The translations under genes and the position numbers were made by a program. Source: Blepharisma japonicum (Eukaryota > Ciliophora > Heterotrichea > Heterotrichida > Blepharismidae). Taken from it: a DNA stretch of 64,000 nucleotides. Below are positions 25,121 to 34,133 of the stretch, piece by piece. Under the pieces are notes generated by a model that saw nothing but the letters and a program-made list of their open reading frames with translations, was not told where the DNA came from and ran no database searches. The stretch is from positions 310,001 to 374,000 of the forward strand of contig CATKHK010000042.1 of assembly GCA_949751835.1 (NCBI GenBank), given 5' to 3'. Numbering within the stretch: the stretch's first letter is position 1; each line of letters starts with the position of its first letter.

Positions 25121-25738
25121 ATGGAAACATATTCAATATGCATTTCTGGCGATCCAGGAGTAGGAAAAACAACATTAATCAGCGAATTTGCACAGGATTC
25201 GTGCAAGTATTCGTCTCCAATTAATATTTTTGTGTCAGTTTACCAAAATAAAACCATTGAGTGATGGGATTTTTCGGGGAATGAAAGTTATAGAGCTTTG
25301 AGGCTGATGTTTTATAAGTATTTTGATGGATATATTTTTGTACATGATTTAAGTAACTCAAAGACGTACAGAAATTTGAAAAAGTGGAGAAAAGAATTAA
25401 GACCATGGCTGAATGATAATTTTGGACTATTAAAAGAGGAGAGTTTTCCAGTTTTGGTTGTTGGAAATAAGTGCGATTTAGTGAGGGAGGAAAATGAGGG
25501 AAAAAAAATTGATTACACAATAACATCAGCAACGGAGAGATTGTGAGAAAATAAGGAATGAGAAAGATTTTTGGATAAAGTTATTGGAAATAATTGCAAA
25601 GGTAAAGTGGAGAGAGCTAATAGACAGTTAGAAGAGAATAATGATGAGCTAGTAACTGAGGAAACTATTATGGATAGGATCCGTAATTGGTTCAAACCAC
25701 AAGAGCTTCCAATATCGGAAAAGAGAAGTAGCACATAA
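25121..25738 (+). CDS. Rab/RABL-like small GTPase, 205 aa
   Basis: The Ras-superfamily boxes are readable: G1 P-loop GDPGVGKTTL (residues 10-19), G3 WDFSGNESY (about 49-57, where classical Rabs have WDTAGQE), G4 NKCDL (about 116-120) and G5 TSAT (about 137-140). Three in-frame TGA codons (25262, 25544, 25559) are read as Trp; the first gives the W before WDFSG. No C-terminal prenylation cysteine: the end is PISEKRSST. The altered G3 (SGNE for AGQE, lacking the catalytic Gln) and missing CAAX or CC box suggest a RABL-type atypical GTPase, probably soluble and slow to hydrolyse GTP (inference). The P-loop sits close to the ATG, so the start is well placed. TAA stop. Confidence 0.85.
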
Positions 25739-25849
25739 TGTTCTAATAAATACTCACATATATAATAATTTGAGGTTTAGCGAGCTAATTAAATCTAAAA
25801 TACCTTTAAATTAATATCAGCAAAATTTTATCTTATTCTAATAAATTAT

Positions 25850-27166
25850 TTAGCTCCATCCTTCATTATTCACAAATCTGTAAACCAAGTCTCGTGCATT
25901 TATAGGCTGGTCATGAGGCACCATATGACCTGATTTCAAAACAACTACAAAACTGAAATTCTCATAGGTCTGCGCAAATCCTGCCACCATTCCATTAACA
26001 GTCCACAGCGATTTTTGAGAATATTGGAAAAAAGGCATTCCTGGCCAATTTATATTTGCAACCATAGCTTCAGTTGACAAAATATTGACAATTAAATCGT
26101 CTTGGCCATTATAAATCATAACAGGGATTGTATCAATCACAAATGGTAAATAGTTGATTGCTGAATTCATAATATCAACAGTCATAGCATTATATACAGA
26201 ATTGCTGCAATCAACCCAGTGAAGATTTTGAGGAACATGCAACAAAGTTTTTGTGGATTCTGAGTCAAGCCATGCAGGAATTCCGTGAATATTGTAATTA
26301 GTTTCATAGCTCCTTATATTGTAAACATTAATTCCTCCAGCGTAGTTCACGATCAAGTCAGTTATAGAAGTCCAATCATTTTCTGCATCATCCCACTCGC
26401 CTGTGTTAATTTCATTGAGAACTTGTGCTTCATATGTCTGAATAATTTCAAGCTCTTCTTGGTTGAGGAGTCCAGTTGCCACTGAAAAAGCTGAATACCT
26501 TTGGCTCTGAGTAATTGGATCTGTCCAAGGGTCACCTACACCAATTCCTTGCAAATTAAAATGAGCTATTTGAGAGGAAACAGGGTTGTTATTGTTCATC
26601 AAAATAGTGTAGGCAATTGCAGGTATCCAGTGGCCTCCAAAACTTTCTCCGAAAATAAACAAAGGACGGTTAAACATCCATGGATATTTGGCATTGAGTT
26701 TTACGAGTAAGTTGTAGAGTTGCTGAGTGGAACCTGCTGTTGTGTTTTTCATATCATAAGATGCTTTAGCAACAGAGTATCCAGCACCAAGAGGATGGTC
26801 GATTGTCATTAGATGAAAATCGCTAGCCCATGTATATGGATTTGGGACAGGCTCTGATTGATTATTGACTATAAACGGAGCAATATTTTCAAATAACATT
26901 CCATAATTTCCTGAACATCCTGGACCTCCTTGGAGTCAAATAATAAGCGGTCTTGTGTCTGATGTAGCATTTCCTTCGATTGCTTGGAAAAACCAATAGA
27001 AATAAGATGACCCAGTTAAAGGATTCATTAAGATTTCACCTGCATACCCAGAGAAACCCAGAAGTGACCAAGTTCCATCAGTATCGCCAAGTAGTTTTTC
27101 AGATGATTCCTGATGAGCTGAAATAGCAAGAATGATAAAACTCAAAAGTATAACTTTTGAGACCAT
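25850..27166 (-). CDS. secreted/lysosomal serine carboxypeptidase (peptidase S10), 438 aa
   Basis: Removes C-terminal residues from peptides, normally in the acidic lysosome or food vacuole. ATG 27166 starts a clear signal peptide (MVSKVILLSFIILAISAHQ); the seven codons upstream in frame start from TTG, so they were not used. Hallmarks: WLQGGPGCSG with W from a TGA at 26936-26938; catalytic Ser in GESFGGHW (residue about 175); catalytic Asp in YNGQDDLIVN; catalytic His in KSGHMVPHDQP. Several N-x-S/T sites. The length is normal for the family. TAA stop at 25850. The 111 bp to the GTPase stop are AT-rich. Confidence 0.95.
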
Positions 27167-27479
27167 ATTTATTAATTTCTCCTGCAAGTCTAGTTTTAGA
27201 GGAGTGTTTTAATGCTTCTCCGAAGTATTAAAGTAAAAAATTCCATTGAGAATTTAATGTAAAATTTATTAATTTTCCAATTTTTTAATTGTTTAATAAC
27301 TGAAATCAACTATACTATTATCGCTAATGCTATCATCTCATGTCTGTGATTGTAAATAGCATCTTTTTCGCATTATTTAACAAAGCTAGATAAAATTAGA
27401 TGTTTTGGCCAACAGATGACTTTGAATATGATATTCACTGAATTTTCTATTTTCGATTAACTAGTAATTTAATTCCAAA
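27167..27479. promoter_or_regulatory. divergent promoter region with a short inverted repeat
   Basis: 313 bp between the carboxypeptidase and the divergent CTFxP-repeat gene; by position it holds both promoters. A hairpin-forming repeat lies at 27208-27232: arms TTTAATGCTTC and GAAGTATTAAA around TCC, one mismatch in 11 bp, 42 bp upstream of the carboxypeptidase ATG. The rest is AT-rich. Regulatory role is inference from position. Confidence 0.35.
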
Positions 27480-29273
27480 ATGGATGAAAGAAGTCCGAAC
27501 TTTATCCCTTCTCAAGATATTTCTACAATAGACGCAGAATTATCAGATATTTCATTTAGCCAAAGTTTATCTGAAGACAGGCATGAAATTCTCATCATGA
27601 CAATCGATATAGGCGACGGCAGATCAGATGATTTAACGGTTCACGAAGGAGATAAACCTGAAATTTTAGCTGAGCAGTTTTGTCTTAAGCACAATTTAGG
27701 AGTTGACGTGGAAGAAGCCCTAAAAGAGCAAATTAAATATAATATAAGTCTTATCGCAGAAGAAGAGAAGCAAGCAGCTTCTCTATTATTTCAAAATCAA
27801 GGAAGTAGCAGGAAGAATAAAAAAAGCCCAGAAAATTCCCAACATAGAGGGCGGCAAAATTCTCAGTCTGAGTCACAAAACCACCAGCCCAAAATAAATG
27901 AGCATTCAAGAAGGCTTATTGAAGGAAAGTTCATTGGAAGTGTCTATGATAGATTGCATAAAATTGGTCAAAAGCAAAGTCCAAAAAAAGAAATAGAGAA
28001 GCCTAAGCCTAGAAGTGCATCACAAAAGCCTGTTAATAACAATGGAGATAAGCTTTATTACAAAGGAATGATGCTGAAAGAGAAAACGGAGAAAAAAATA
28101 CAAAAAATTAAGCAAACGCAATTAGATGAAGCTATGAAAGATTTGACATTTAAGCCAAAAACCAACTCTAAATCACCAATTTCTAGGAATATCTCTCATT
28201 TGTTGGAGAAAGGGAAAGAAAAAGAGCAAAATATCGAAAAGAAAAGAAGTCAAATATTAGAAGAAGAAATGAAAAAATGCACATTTGCACCAACTATAAA
28301 TCAAAAGAGTTCAGAAATGGCAAGATACAAATGCACATCCCCTGATAGGTTTGCACAGCTTTATGATAATGCAAGAATTAAAGATGAAAAAATGACAATA
28401 TTTTCCCATAATGTGTAAATTTTATATAGACTGAGATCAATATGCCCTTTTGCACCAGATACAAGTTTAACCAGCAAAGTCAATAAATCATTCAGCAAAA
28501 CTGAAAAAAGCAAAGATAAGCGCCCTCCTGAAATTTCGACTACACAAGAAAATACTGATCCAGTTACAGGGCAGCCTTTCTTTCAGCCACGCATAGGAAG
28601 AGCCCCAGCTAAAAGAGATGTAAAAGATATTGGAGAGCATTTATATTCTTATGCCAAAAAATCAAGCTCAGTTGAAATAAAATCACAATCCCCTAAGCAT
28701 TTGGGAAACATGACCTCTGAAAAAATTGTGGAAAGAATAAAATATTTGAGACTAAAAGAAATTTTTGAAATGATGGACCCTGATGAAAATGGCAATATTA
28801 ATAGTAGAAGAATAGAAAAATCAAGTTTACCTCCAACTATTAGAGCAATTTTATACCCTCTGATAGAAGAGCTAGCCAATATGAATGAAACTTTAAATTT
28901 TGATGAATTTTTGGAATCTGTAGAATTACTGCTAAAAACTCTGAGTCCAGGTGAAAAAAGCATTTTATTGATGTCAAATAAGCCGAAACCCCAACAGCAG
29001 CCTCAGTACACTTTTAAGCCTTCGATAAATACTTCATTTTCTCAAGAATCTACAGGAGAGCCTATCTATGTGAGAAATGCCAAAAAGCTTGAAATAACTC
29101 AATCCAAGCTTAAAAAAGAAAGATCAATAAAAGAAATAACAGAAATGACTCAATGCACATTTTTCCCTCAGACAAATAAACAAAAAATTCATAAAGACCA
29201 ATCAGAGTCCTCATTTTTAGATGCAAGTTTCCCTGTCACTTTTATTGGCATTAATAATTCTTATTGTTTATAA
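27480..29273 (+). CDS. CTFxP-repeat protein (ciliary-type), one 15-nt intron, 592 aa
   Basis: Not a named gene, but of a type common in ciliates and flagellates. N-terminal residues about 35-85 form a ubiquitin-like segment (LIMTIDIGDGRSDDLTVHEG ... AEQFCLKHNL). Then basic, helical linkers with recurring short motifs: LTFKPKTN, CTFAPTIN, CPFAPDTS, YTFKPSIN, CTFFPQTN, and the FQPRIGRAP...GEHLYSYAKK block seen in axonemal and basal-body proteins. Near 28770 MMDPDENGNINSRRIE looks like a degenerate EF-hand loop. The ATG frame meets TAA at 28416; removing the 15-nt intron at 28415-28429 takes out that stop and restores one frame to TAA 29271. Ciliary location is inference from the motif style. 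Confidence 0.75.
28415..28429 (+). other. 15-nt spliceosomal intron
   Basis: GTAAATTTTATATAG. GT...AG, A at position 10. It splits a codon after its second base; splicing gives GTA (Val) and removes the in-frame TAA at 28416. The frame is open for 400 codons before it and 280 after. Confidence 0.9.
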
Positions 29274-29280
29274 TATTTCT

Positions 29281-29817
29281 CTATAAATCTTTGTTAGTGT
29301 TAGTATTATTTGTAAATACGCTAGAATCTTGGCATTCTTGTGTGATATCAGGAGATGCGAACTCACTTAGAATATTGCTGTAAAATCTTGAGGAAAATGG
29401 AGACTCATCACTTTTATCACAGCCCATGCAATTTAGATGCAAGTGCTTTACATCGTAAAATGGAGGATTGTCGAAAAATATTCTATTTTTAAGGTCTTCT
29501 CGATTATGATTTTCTAATAAATCCACACAAATTCTTCGCATAGAGTTTATGAGCTCACATGTGACTTCTGAAGAATGAACATTTTTTATGTGTTCTATTG
29601 GAGTTATTAAGTAATGCCTTTTACAGTTTGGCTCAGGAGCATTGAAGGCAATGATTTCTTCTGATTCATAAAATTTTCGCTTGGGGATTGTGTTGTTAGC
29701 TATAGCACAATAATCGCAATTTTCAGCAGGAGCTCTGTCTAGAATATCTCCACCGACACTTAAGATAAAATAAATTATCGAAACCCAAACCAAAATTAAG
29801 ATGGTCTTGATTATCAT
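29281..29817 (-). CDS. HIT-family (HINT/aprataxin-like) protein with N-terminal membrane anchor, 178 aa
   Basis: HIT proteins hydrolyse nucleotide phosphoramidates or dinucleotide caps. Seen: a hydrophobic N-terminal segment (IIKTILILVWVSIIYFILS) acting as signal anchor or signal peptide; CDYCAIANNTIPKRKFYESE, the usual HIT entry; HYLITPIEHIKN; and VKHLHLNCMG, which corresponds to the HxHxHxx triad with Asn in place of the last triad His. The CDYC pair and a later CMGC pair could bind zinc (inference). The membrane segment is unusual for HINT. If the last His is truly missing, catalysis may be altered. Stop is TAG at 29281, 7 bp from the convergent neighbour's TAA. Confidence 0.8.
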   Translation of the reverse strand: MIIKTILILVWVSIIYFILSVGGDILDRAPAENCDYCAIANNTIPKRKFYESEEIIAFNAPEPNCKRHYLITPIEHIKNVHSSEVTCELINSMRRICVDLLENHNREDLKNRIFFDNPPFYDVKHLHLNCMGCDKSDESPFSSRFYSNILSEFASPDITQECQDSSVFTNNTNTNKDL

Positions 29818-30326
29818 TATTTATCTTAAAATATCAACAACTATGCTAACACTTGTAAATATAAATTTTTTAGAATTTTTCTGAAATTTATCTTGGAATT
29901 AATATGCAATAATTAAGTTTTGCGAAATCAAGATCTAATGAAAATTTCTAAATTAAAGCAAGAAATAAAATGAACTTATTTCACAAGCCTACTAAATTAA
30001 ATCTACTGATGATTTTTTCTGTTTTAAATATTAATTTTACATAAAAACGTTAGAATTCTCCATTATCCCAATATTCACTTTAAACCAATTTGAAATTTAC
30101 AATTCGAATATGGCTACACATCCTTTGGATGAGCAATTCATAGGCTATATGAAAGGTATGCAAAATATAGCTAGATATAAAACAAGAGTCAGAGCTTCTA
30201 TCAAAACACGAAAAAATTAGGGTTGATTTATGGGTATTTTTTAGTTAGTGTAAAAAGCTATCTCAAGCAACTTCAAACCCAATTTGGAAAAAAAATAGAA
30301 ATAACTATGCAAAAGTTTTAATATAT
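29818..30326. other. intergenic, AT-rich, containing a possible small gene
   Basis: 509 bp upstream of the HIT gene and of the coiled-coil gene at 30327. Apart from the small ORF at 30110-30220, listed separately, I see nothing I can support. Confidence 0.4.
30110..30220 (+). CDS. possible microprotein, 31-36 aa, with candidate 15-nt intron
   Basis: ATG 30110 to TAG 30218 codes MATHPLDEQFIGYMK and then a basic tail ending RASIKTRKN. Inside it, 30156-30170 (GTATGCAAAATATAG) fits the intron pattern of this genome exactly (15 nt, GT...TAG, A at position 10); its removal would leave a 31-residue peptide in frame. No homology can be claimed. It could equally be a chance ORF in a leader. Confidence 0.3.
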   Translation: MATHPLDEQFIGYMKGMQNIARYKTRVRASIKTRKN

Positions 30327-30968
30327 ATGATTAGAAAAGGACGATTTGAAGAGCCTTTTCATAAAATGCCACCAGATGGACCATTACCAAAACTACCAAA
30401 CTTGTATATAGCAGATATAAGTAATTTGAATTTCAAGAAAAAAACTAAAGCTGACTACAATTCTCCATCATTTGAAATGGATAGAGACAGCACAAATTCT
30501 ACACCTGAACCGTTCTCTATATTAAATCAGAATATATCTTCATCTGAATCTGGCCAAATTCAAACACTAAAGCTTGAGTTAGCAAAATCAAAGCAACGAG
30601 AGCAGCAACTTAGAGACGAACTACTTGTAATTATTATTCAGGCCTCTGCAAAAATTATAAATGAACAAGATGAATTATTAAATCGGCTGAAAAAGGAAAT
30701 TTCTGATCTAAAAAATCAAAAAAACGAAGATTTTCAGAGTCCGAAAAATTTCTTTAGTTTTCTAGAAGACTTTCAAAAGGAAACTAATCGACTTTCAGCA
30801 GAAACTGAGGCTATGTTTAGGGATAATATTAAATTAGAAACTCCCAGCAAAGATATTTTTGGAAATAGATCTCCATCATTAGATGAAATTGAAAACTCAT
30901 ATCGAGAAGACGATTTTTTGGAAGGAACCTTTTCTCCACCCGGATTTTATAATCCATTTAATAAATAA
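30327..30968 (+). CDS. coiled-coil hypothetical protein, 213 aa
   Basis: Not recognised. ATG 30327, TAA 30966. The N-terminus is basic and proline-containing (HKMPPDGPLPKLPNLYIA). A coiled coil runs over residues about 75-135 (heptads in LKLELAKSKQREQQLRDELL and EQDELLNRLKKEISDLK). The C-terminus is acidic and ends FSPPGFYNPFNK. SP sites at NRSPS and QSPKN. No TGA codon, no signal peptide and no membrane helix. Confidence 0.65.
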   Translation: MIRKGRFEEPFHKMPPDGPLPKLPNLYIADISNLNFKKKTKADYNSPSFEMDRDSTNSTPEPFSILNQNISSSESGQIQTLKLELAKSKQREQQLRDELLVIIIQASAKIINEQDELLNRLKKEISDLKNQKNEDFQSPKNFFSFLEDFQKETNRLSAETEAMFRDNIKLETPSKDIFGNRSPSLDEIENSYREDDFLEGTFSPPGFYNPFNK

Positions 30969-31085
30969 AATGGAATTGTCTTAGCTTACCTTTAAAAAAA
31001 TCAGAGATGCATAATTAATGATAAAATATGAATTAATTATTTATCACCTATGATATAAATAAATAACAAAAATACCTCAATAAGT

Positions 31086-31958
31086 ATGGGAAATTGTACT
31101 TACAAAAAGAAAAAAAATTCAATAAGCTGCATACAATCAGGCAAATATTCGTCTACAATAATAACTGCTGGACTCCCCGCAAATGAAAAAAATATTTCCG
31201 CATTCGATTTGGAAGCCTGCGCACCTCCCAATAACCAGGGACCAAACAGAAAGCTTCTCCTTGATTTTTTTGCAAGTTCGCGTCATCAAATGCCAAATAA
31301 GATAAAACTTCTTTTTGAAGCTATTTTTGCCTGTGAAGAGTTAAATGTGACAGAAATTGATCTAAGCTTTACTCCTTTGGATGTAAATAATGTTTACCAG
31401 CTAATAGCTATTCTAGAATATTTCCGGTGCTTGGAAGAAATCAATCTGAAGGATACTGGCTTAAGTTCAAAGGATTTGTATAGACTGCACAGTAAGCTTG
31501 AAAAACTAAAGCCATTGAAAAAAATCACGTTGAGCTATAATAGTCTAGAAGCAGAAGGAGGCTGCCAATTGGAAAGACTATTTCAGCATATAGTCAATGT
31601 AAAGTATATTGACCTGAGCAGAGCCAATCTTGGGGATATTGGCGCAATAAATTTGTGCCGTGGAATAGTCCACTTAAAAAATCTTGAAGAATTAATTTTA
31701 GATAATAACGAGATTGGGGAGCTTGGAATTATCGAAATTTTGAATACAATTAAAAAATCACAAACTCTTCGTCATTTGGGCTTAAACAACAATATTATCA
31801 CACCAAAAGCCGGAGCTATGCTATTAAGCATAATCAGCTCATTGTCGAACTTAAAAGTCCTTGGGCTGAAAAATACAGGATTATCATTTAAGTATTATTT
31901 TATGATAACTGGCAAGTTTAATTACTTGAAAGTAGAGTTTAGCAGTATAAAAGTGTAG
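31086..31958 (+). CDS. N-myristoylated leucine-rich-repeat (RNI-like) protein, 290 aa
   Basis: It begins MGNCTYKKKK: Gly2 with Asn3 and a following basic run is the classic N-myristoylation signal, with Cys4 able to be palmitoylated, so the protein should sit on the cytosolic face of a membrane. From residue about 85 come LRRs of the ribonuclease-inhibitor type, roughly 28 residues each (LEEINLKDTGLSSKDL, LKKITLSYNSLEAEG, VKYIDLSRANLGDIGA, LEELILDNNEIGELG, LRHLGLNNNIITPKAG, LKVLGLKNTGLS). Such domains bind protein partners; the partner is unknown. ATG 31086, TAG 31956. Confidence 0.8.
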   Translation: MGNCTYKKKKNSISCIQSGKYSSTIITAGLPANEKNISAFDLEACAPPNNQGPNRKLLLDFFASSRHQMPNKIKLLFEAIFACEELNVTEIDLSFTPLDVNNVYQLIAILEYFRCLEEINLKDTGLSSKDLYRLHSKLEKLKPLKKITLSYNSLEAEGGCQLERLFQHIVNVKYIDLSRANLGDIGAINLCRGIVHLKNLEELILDNNEIGELGIIEILNTIKKSQTLRHLGLNNNIITPKAGAMLLSIISSLSNLKVLGLKNTGLSFKYYFMITGKFNYLKVEFSSIKV

Positions 31959-32342
31959 ATACTCTGTATAGAGTTAAAATTTAATAGTTTTGCTTATATT
32001 ATGAGTAAAGGTGGTGAGCTGCCAACGTGATTGTTAATGCTAATAATTAATAGATGATATCTTTAGAATAGGATTTAAATATGAACTAAAGAAAGAATAA
32101 TTTTAAAATTGATGGAAAAGTGAAATGTAGCTCAAAATTTTATATAATATTTTACAGCAATTAGCTTGGTCGAAAATTTAAATAGAGGAAGCTTAAATTT
32201 AAATAAATTCAAATTTTAGTGTATAGTTAAACCTCATTCATTCATCACTCTATTAATTTAAATTCAAATGTTTCCGCATCCTAACTTATCTTTTCCATAA
32301 TAAAATCTGGAAATTTCTTTCTAGACAGTTTTAATAATTAAT
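31959..32342. other. intergenic, AT-rich
   Basis: 384 bp between two plus-strand genes. It must hold the 3' end of the LRR gene and the promoter of the coiled-coil gene. No ORF, RNA or repeat that I can support. Confidence 0.5.
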
Positions 32343-33842
32343 ATGTCTTATCCCAAAATACCTCCTAAACCTAACCAGGGAACTGCTAGTAAACTCTCTG
32401 AGCAAAAAAAGCAGCGGTTGCTCAAGCTCCAAGAGCGCGAAGACCTCAAAGGAATGCTTATTAACAAATTTAAGAAAAAATACGGCGACAAGCATCCTGG
32501 GTTCATTGATAGAGAAGTTGAAAATTTTATGAAAGCTGAAACATTAACAGAAGCAAACTTACAAAAATTAGATGAGCGAATTCGTAAAAAAGCAGAAGGC
32601 GATTATGAAACTCAATCTGTACATTCCCAAAAACCAATTCCAAGAGCGCAGCCATCAGAGCCGAGCGTTAAGTCAATTAAATCTCGCTCATCTCAGCCTT
32701 CTCAAAAAGGGCCTTCCAAAGCGCATTCTGATTCTTTATCTGAAGTTTCATCGTCAAAAGCGTCATCACTCTCATATGTGCCTGATGACGATGAAGATGA
32801 ATGGGCTGCTATTCTCGAGCATGACACACTAATGTATCGTGAAGAAGAAAGAGCTCGTCTCAAAAGAGAAATGGAAAATAAAATAAAATTAAAAAGAGAA
32901 CTTGATAGACAACTGAGTGAAAAAGAAAGAAAAAAGCTTTCTGAAGAGGAAGAAAATAAACTTTACGAAGAAGCACAAGAAAAAAACCTCAAAATGATGG
33001 CTGAAAGAGAAGAGGAACGAGAAAGAGAATACAGAGAAAAAATCATGCAAGAAAAAGCATTGAGAGATAAGCAACTTGCAGAAGAAAAAAGAAGAAAAAA
33101 ACTTGACCAAAAGCAGCAAGATAGCCTTGACCAAAAACTTGTACAAAGACTTAAAGAAGAGCTCATGCTTGAGCAGCAAGCAATGGAAGAACGCAGAAGA
33201 GAAGAAAGGGCTTACATGCAACGCATGATGAAAGAAAACGAAGAAAATAAGCGAAAACAGCTTGAGTACCAAGAACATGAGCGCTTAAACGACGTTCAAT
33301 CTATGGAAGATTATGCCCGAATGCTCGACCGCCAAGAACAAGACCGTCTTAATGAAATCAAAGCAAGAGAAGAACGCCAGCAGCAGCTGATGGCAAGAAT
33401 GGCTGATACAGTCCTAAAAGAGCAAGACCAAAGGAATCGAGAAGAAGATCTCATGCTTCTCAAACAAATTGAAGAAAAGGAAAATCTCGAAAGGCAAGAA
33501 GACGAACGAAGGCTTCAAAGAATCAGAGAGCAAAAAGAAGAAATTAGAAAATATCTCGATAGACAAGTCCAGGAAAAGCATGAAAGAAAAGCACAAGACA
33601 AAAGGTCGCATAATGAGCAAGCTGATATGTGGAAACGCGATGCTGAAGATTTTTTCAAGATGGAAGAAGATAAGAAAAAAAGAGAAAAAGAAATAAACTT
33701 ATTGCATGCTCAAATGTTGAAAGCTCAAATGGAAGAAAAAGAAGCGAAGCAGAGGAGAGCCAAAATGAATAGAAATGAACTTAAAATGAATAAAGACATT
33801 TTAAAGAGGATTAGAGATGAAAAACCTGAAGAAGTTTCCTAA
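32343..33842 (+). CDS. long charged coiled-coil (trichohyalin-like) protein, 499 aa
   Basis: MSYPKIPPKPNQG opens a folded-looking N-terminal stretch (residues 20-90, KKYGDKHPGFIDREVENFMK), then a low-complexity serine/lysine linker (about 100-150), an acidic patch (PDDDEDEWAAILEHDT), and from about 165 to the end an almost unbroken helix of E, K, R and Q. Proteins of this kind build ciliary or cortical filaments; CFAP-type or microtubule-inner proteins are possible, but I cannot name one. The codons here carry more C and G than those of the neighbours, and the coding is TGA-free. ATG 32343, TAA 33840. Confidence 0.75.
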   Translation: MSYPKIPPKPNQGTASKLSEQKKQRLLKLQEREDLKGMLINKFKKKYGDKHPGFIDREVENFMKAETLTEANLQKLDERIRKKAEGDYETQSVHSQKPIPRAQPSEPSVKSIKSRSSQPSQKGPSKAHSDSLSEVSSSKASSLSYVPDDDEDEWAAILEHDTLMYREEERARLKREMENKIKLKRELDRQLSEKERKKLSEEEENKLYEEAQEKNLKMMAEREEEREREYREKIMQEKALRDKQLAEEKRRKKLDQKQQDSLDQKLVQRLKEELMLEQQAMEERRREERAYMQRMMKENEENKRKQLEYQEHERLNDVQSMEDYARMLDRQEQDRLNEIKAREERQQQLMARMADTVLKEQDQRNREEDLMLLKQIEEKENLERQEDERRLQRIREQKEEIRKYLDRQVQEKHERKAQDKRSHNEQADMWKRDAEDFFKMEEDKKKREKEINLLHAQMLKAQMEEKEAKQRRAKMNRNELKMNKDILKRIRDEKPEEVS

Positions 33843-33852
33843 GGATAAGATT

Positions 33853-34125
33853 TTATTTAAAATATGATGAATAAATGATAAGTGATAAAAGTCCTGAGGA
33901 TTTTGATACAAAAGAAACGGAGTAAAGATAAATAATAACCTTTCATATACTCATACGCAGCCTTGGGCCAGATAGTAAAAAGAAATAACTTGTTCCTCCA
34001 GCTATAGCTGATGAAAAATAAATCCTGCTTAACCTTCTGCTCTCATATGTGCTATCTTTGATTCTTTGATGAGCTTCATTCAAATCCTGTGAGTATTTTT
34101 CTAATTTTTCCCTGTTTATTATCAT
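33853..34125 (-). CDS. small protein with one hydrophobic segment, about 90 aa
   Basis: ATG 34125 opens MIINREKLEKYSQDLNEAHQ, a charged helix, then YFSSAIAGGTSYFFLL, which could span a membrane. Reading the TGA at 33943 as Trp, the frame runs to TAA at 33853; stopping at the TGA would give 60 aa. The stop lies 10 bp from the convergent coiled-coil gene stop. The start is just 8 bp downstream of the stop of the gene at 34134-34667 on the same strand, so either the promoter is inside that gene or the two share a transcript. Function unknown. Confidence 0.45.
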
Positions 34126-34133
34126 TTTAATTA

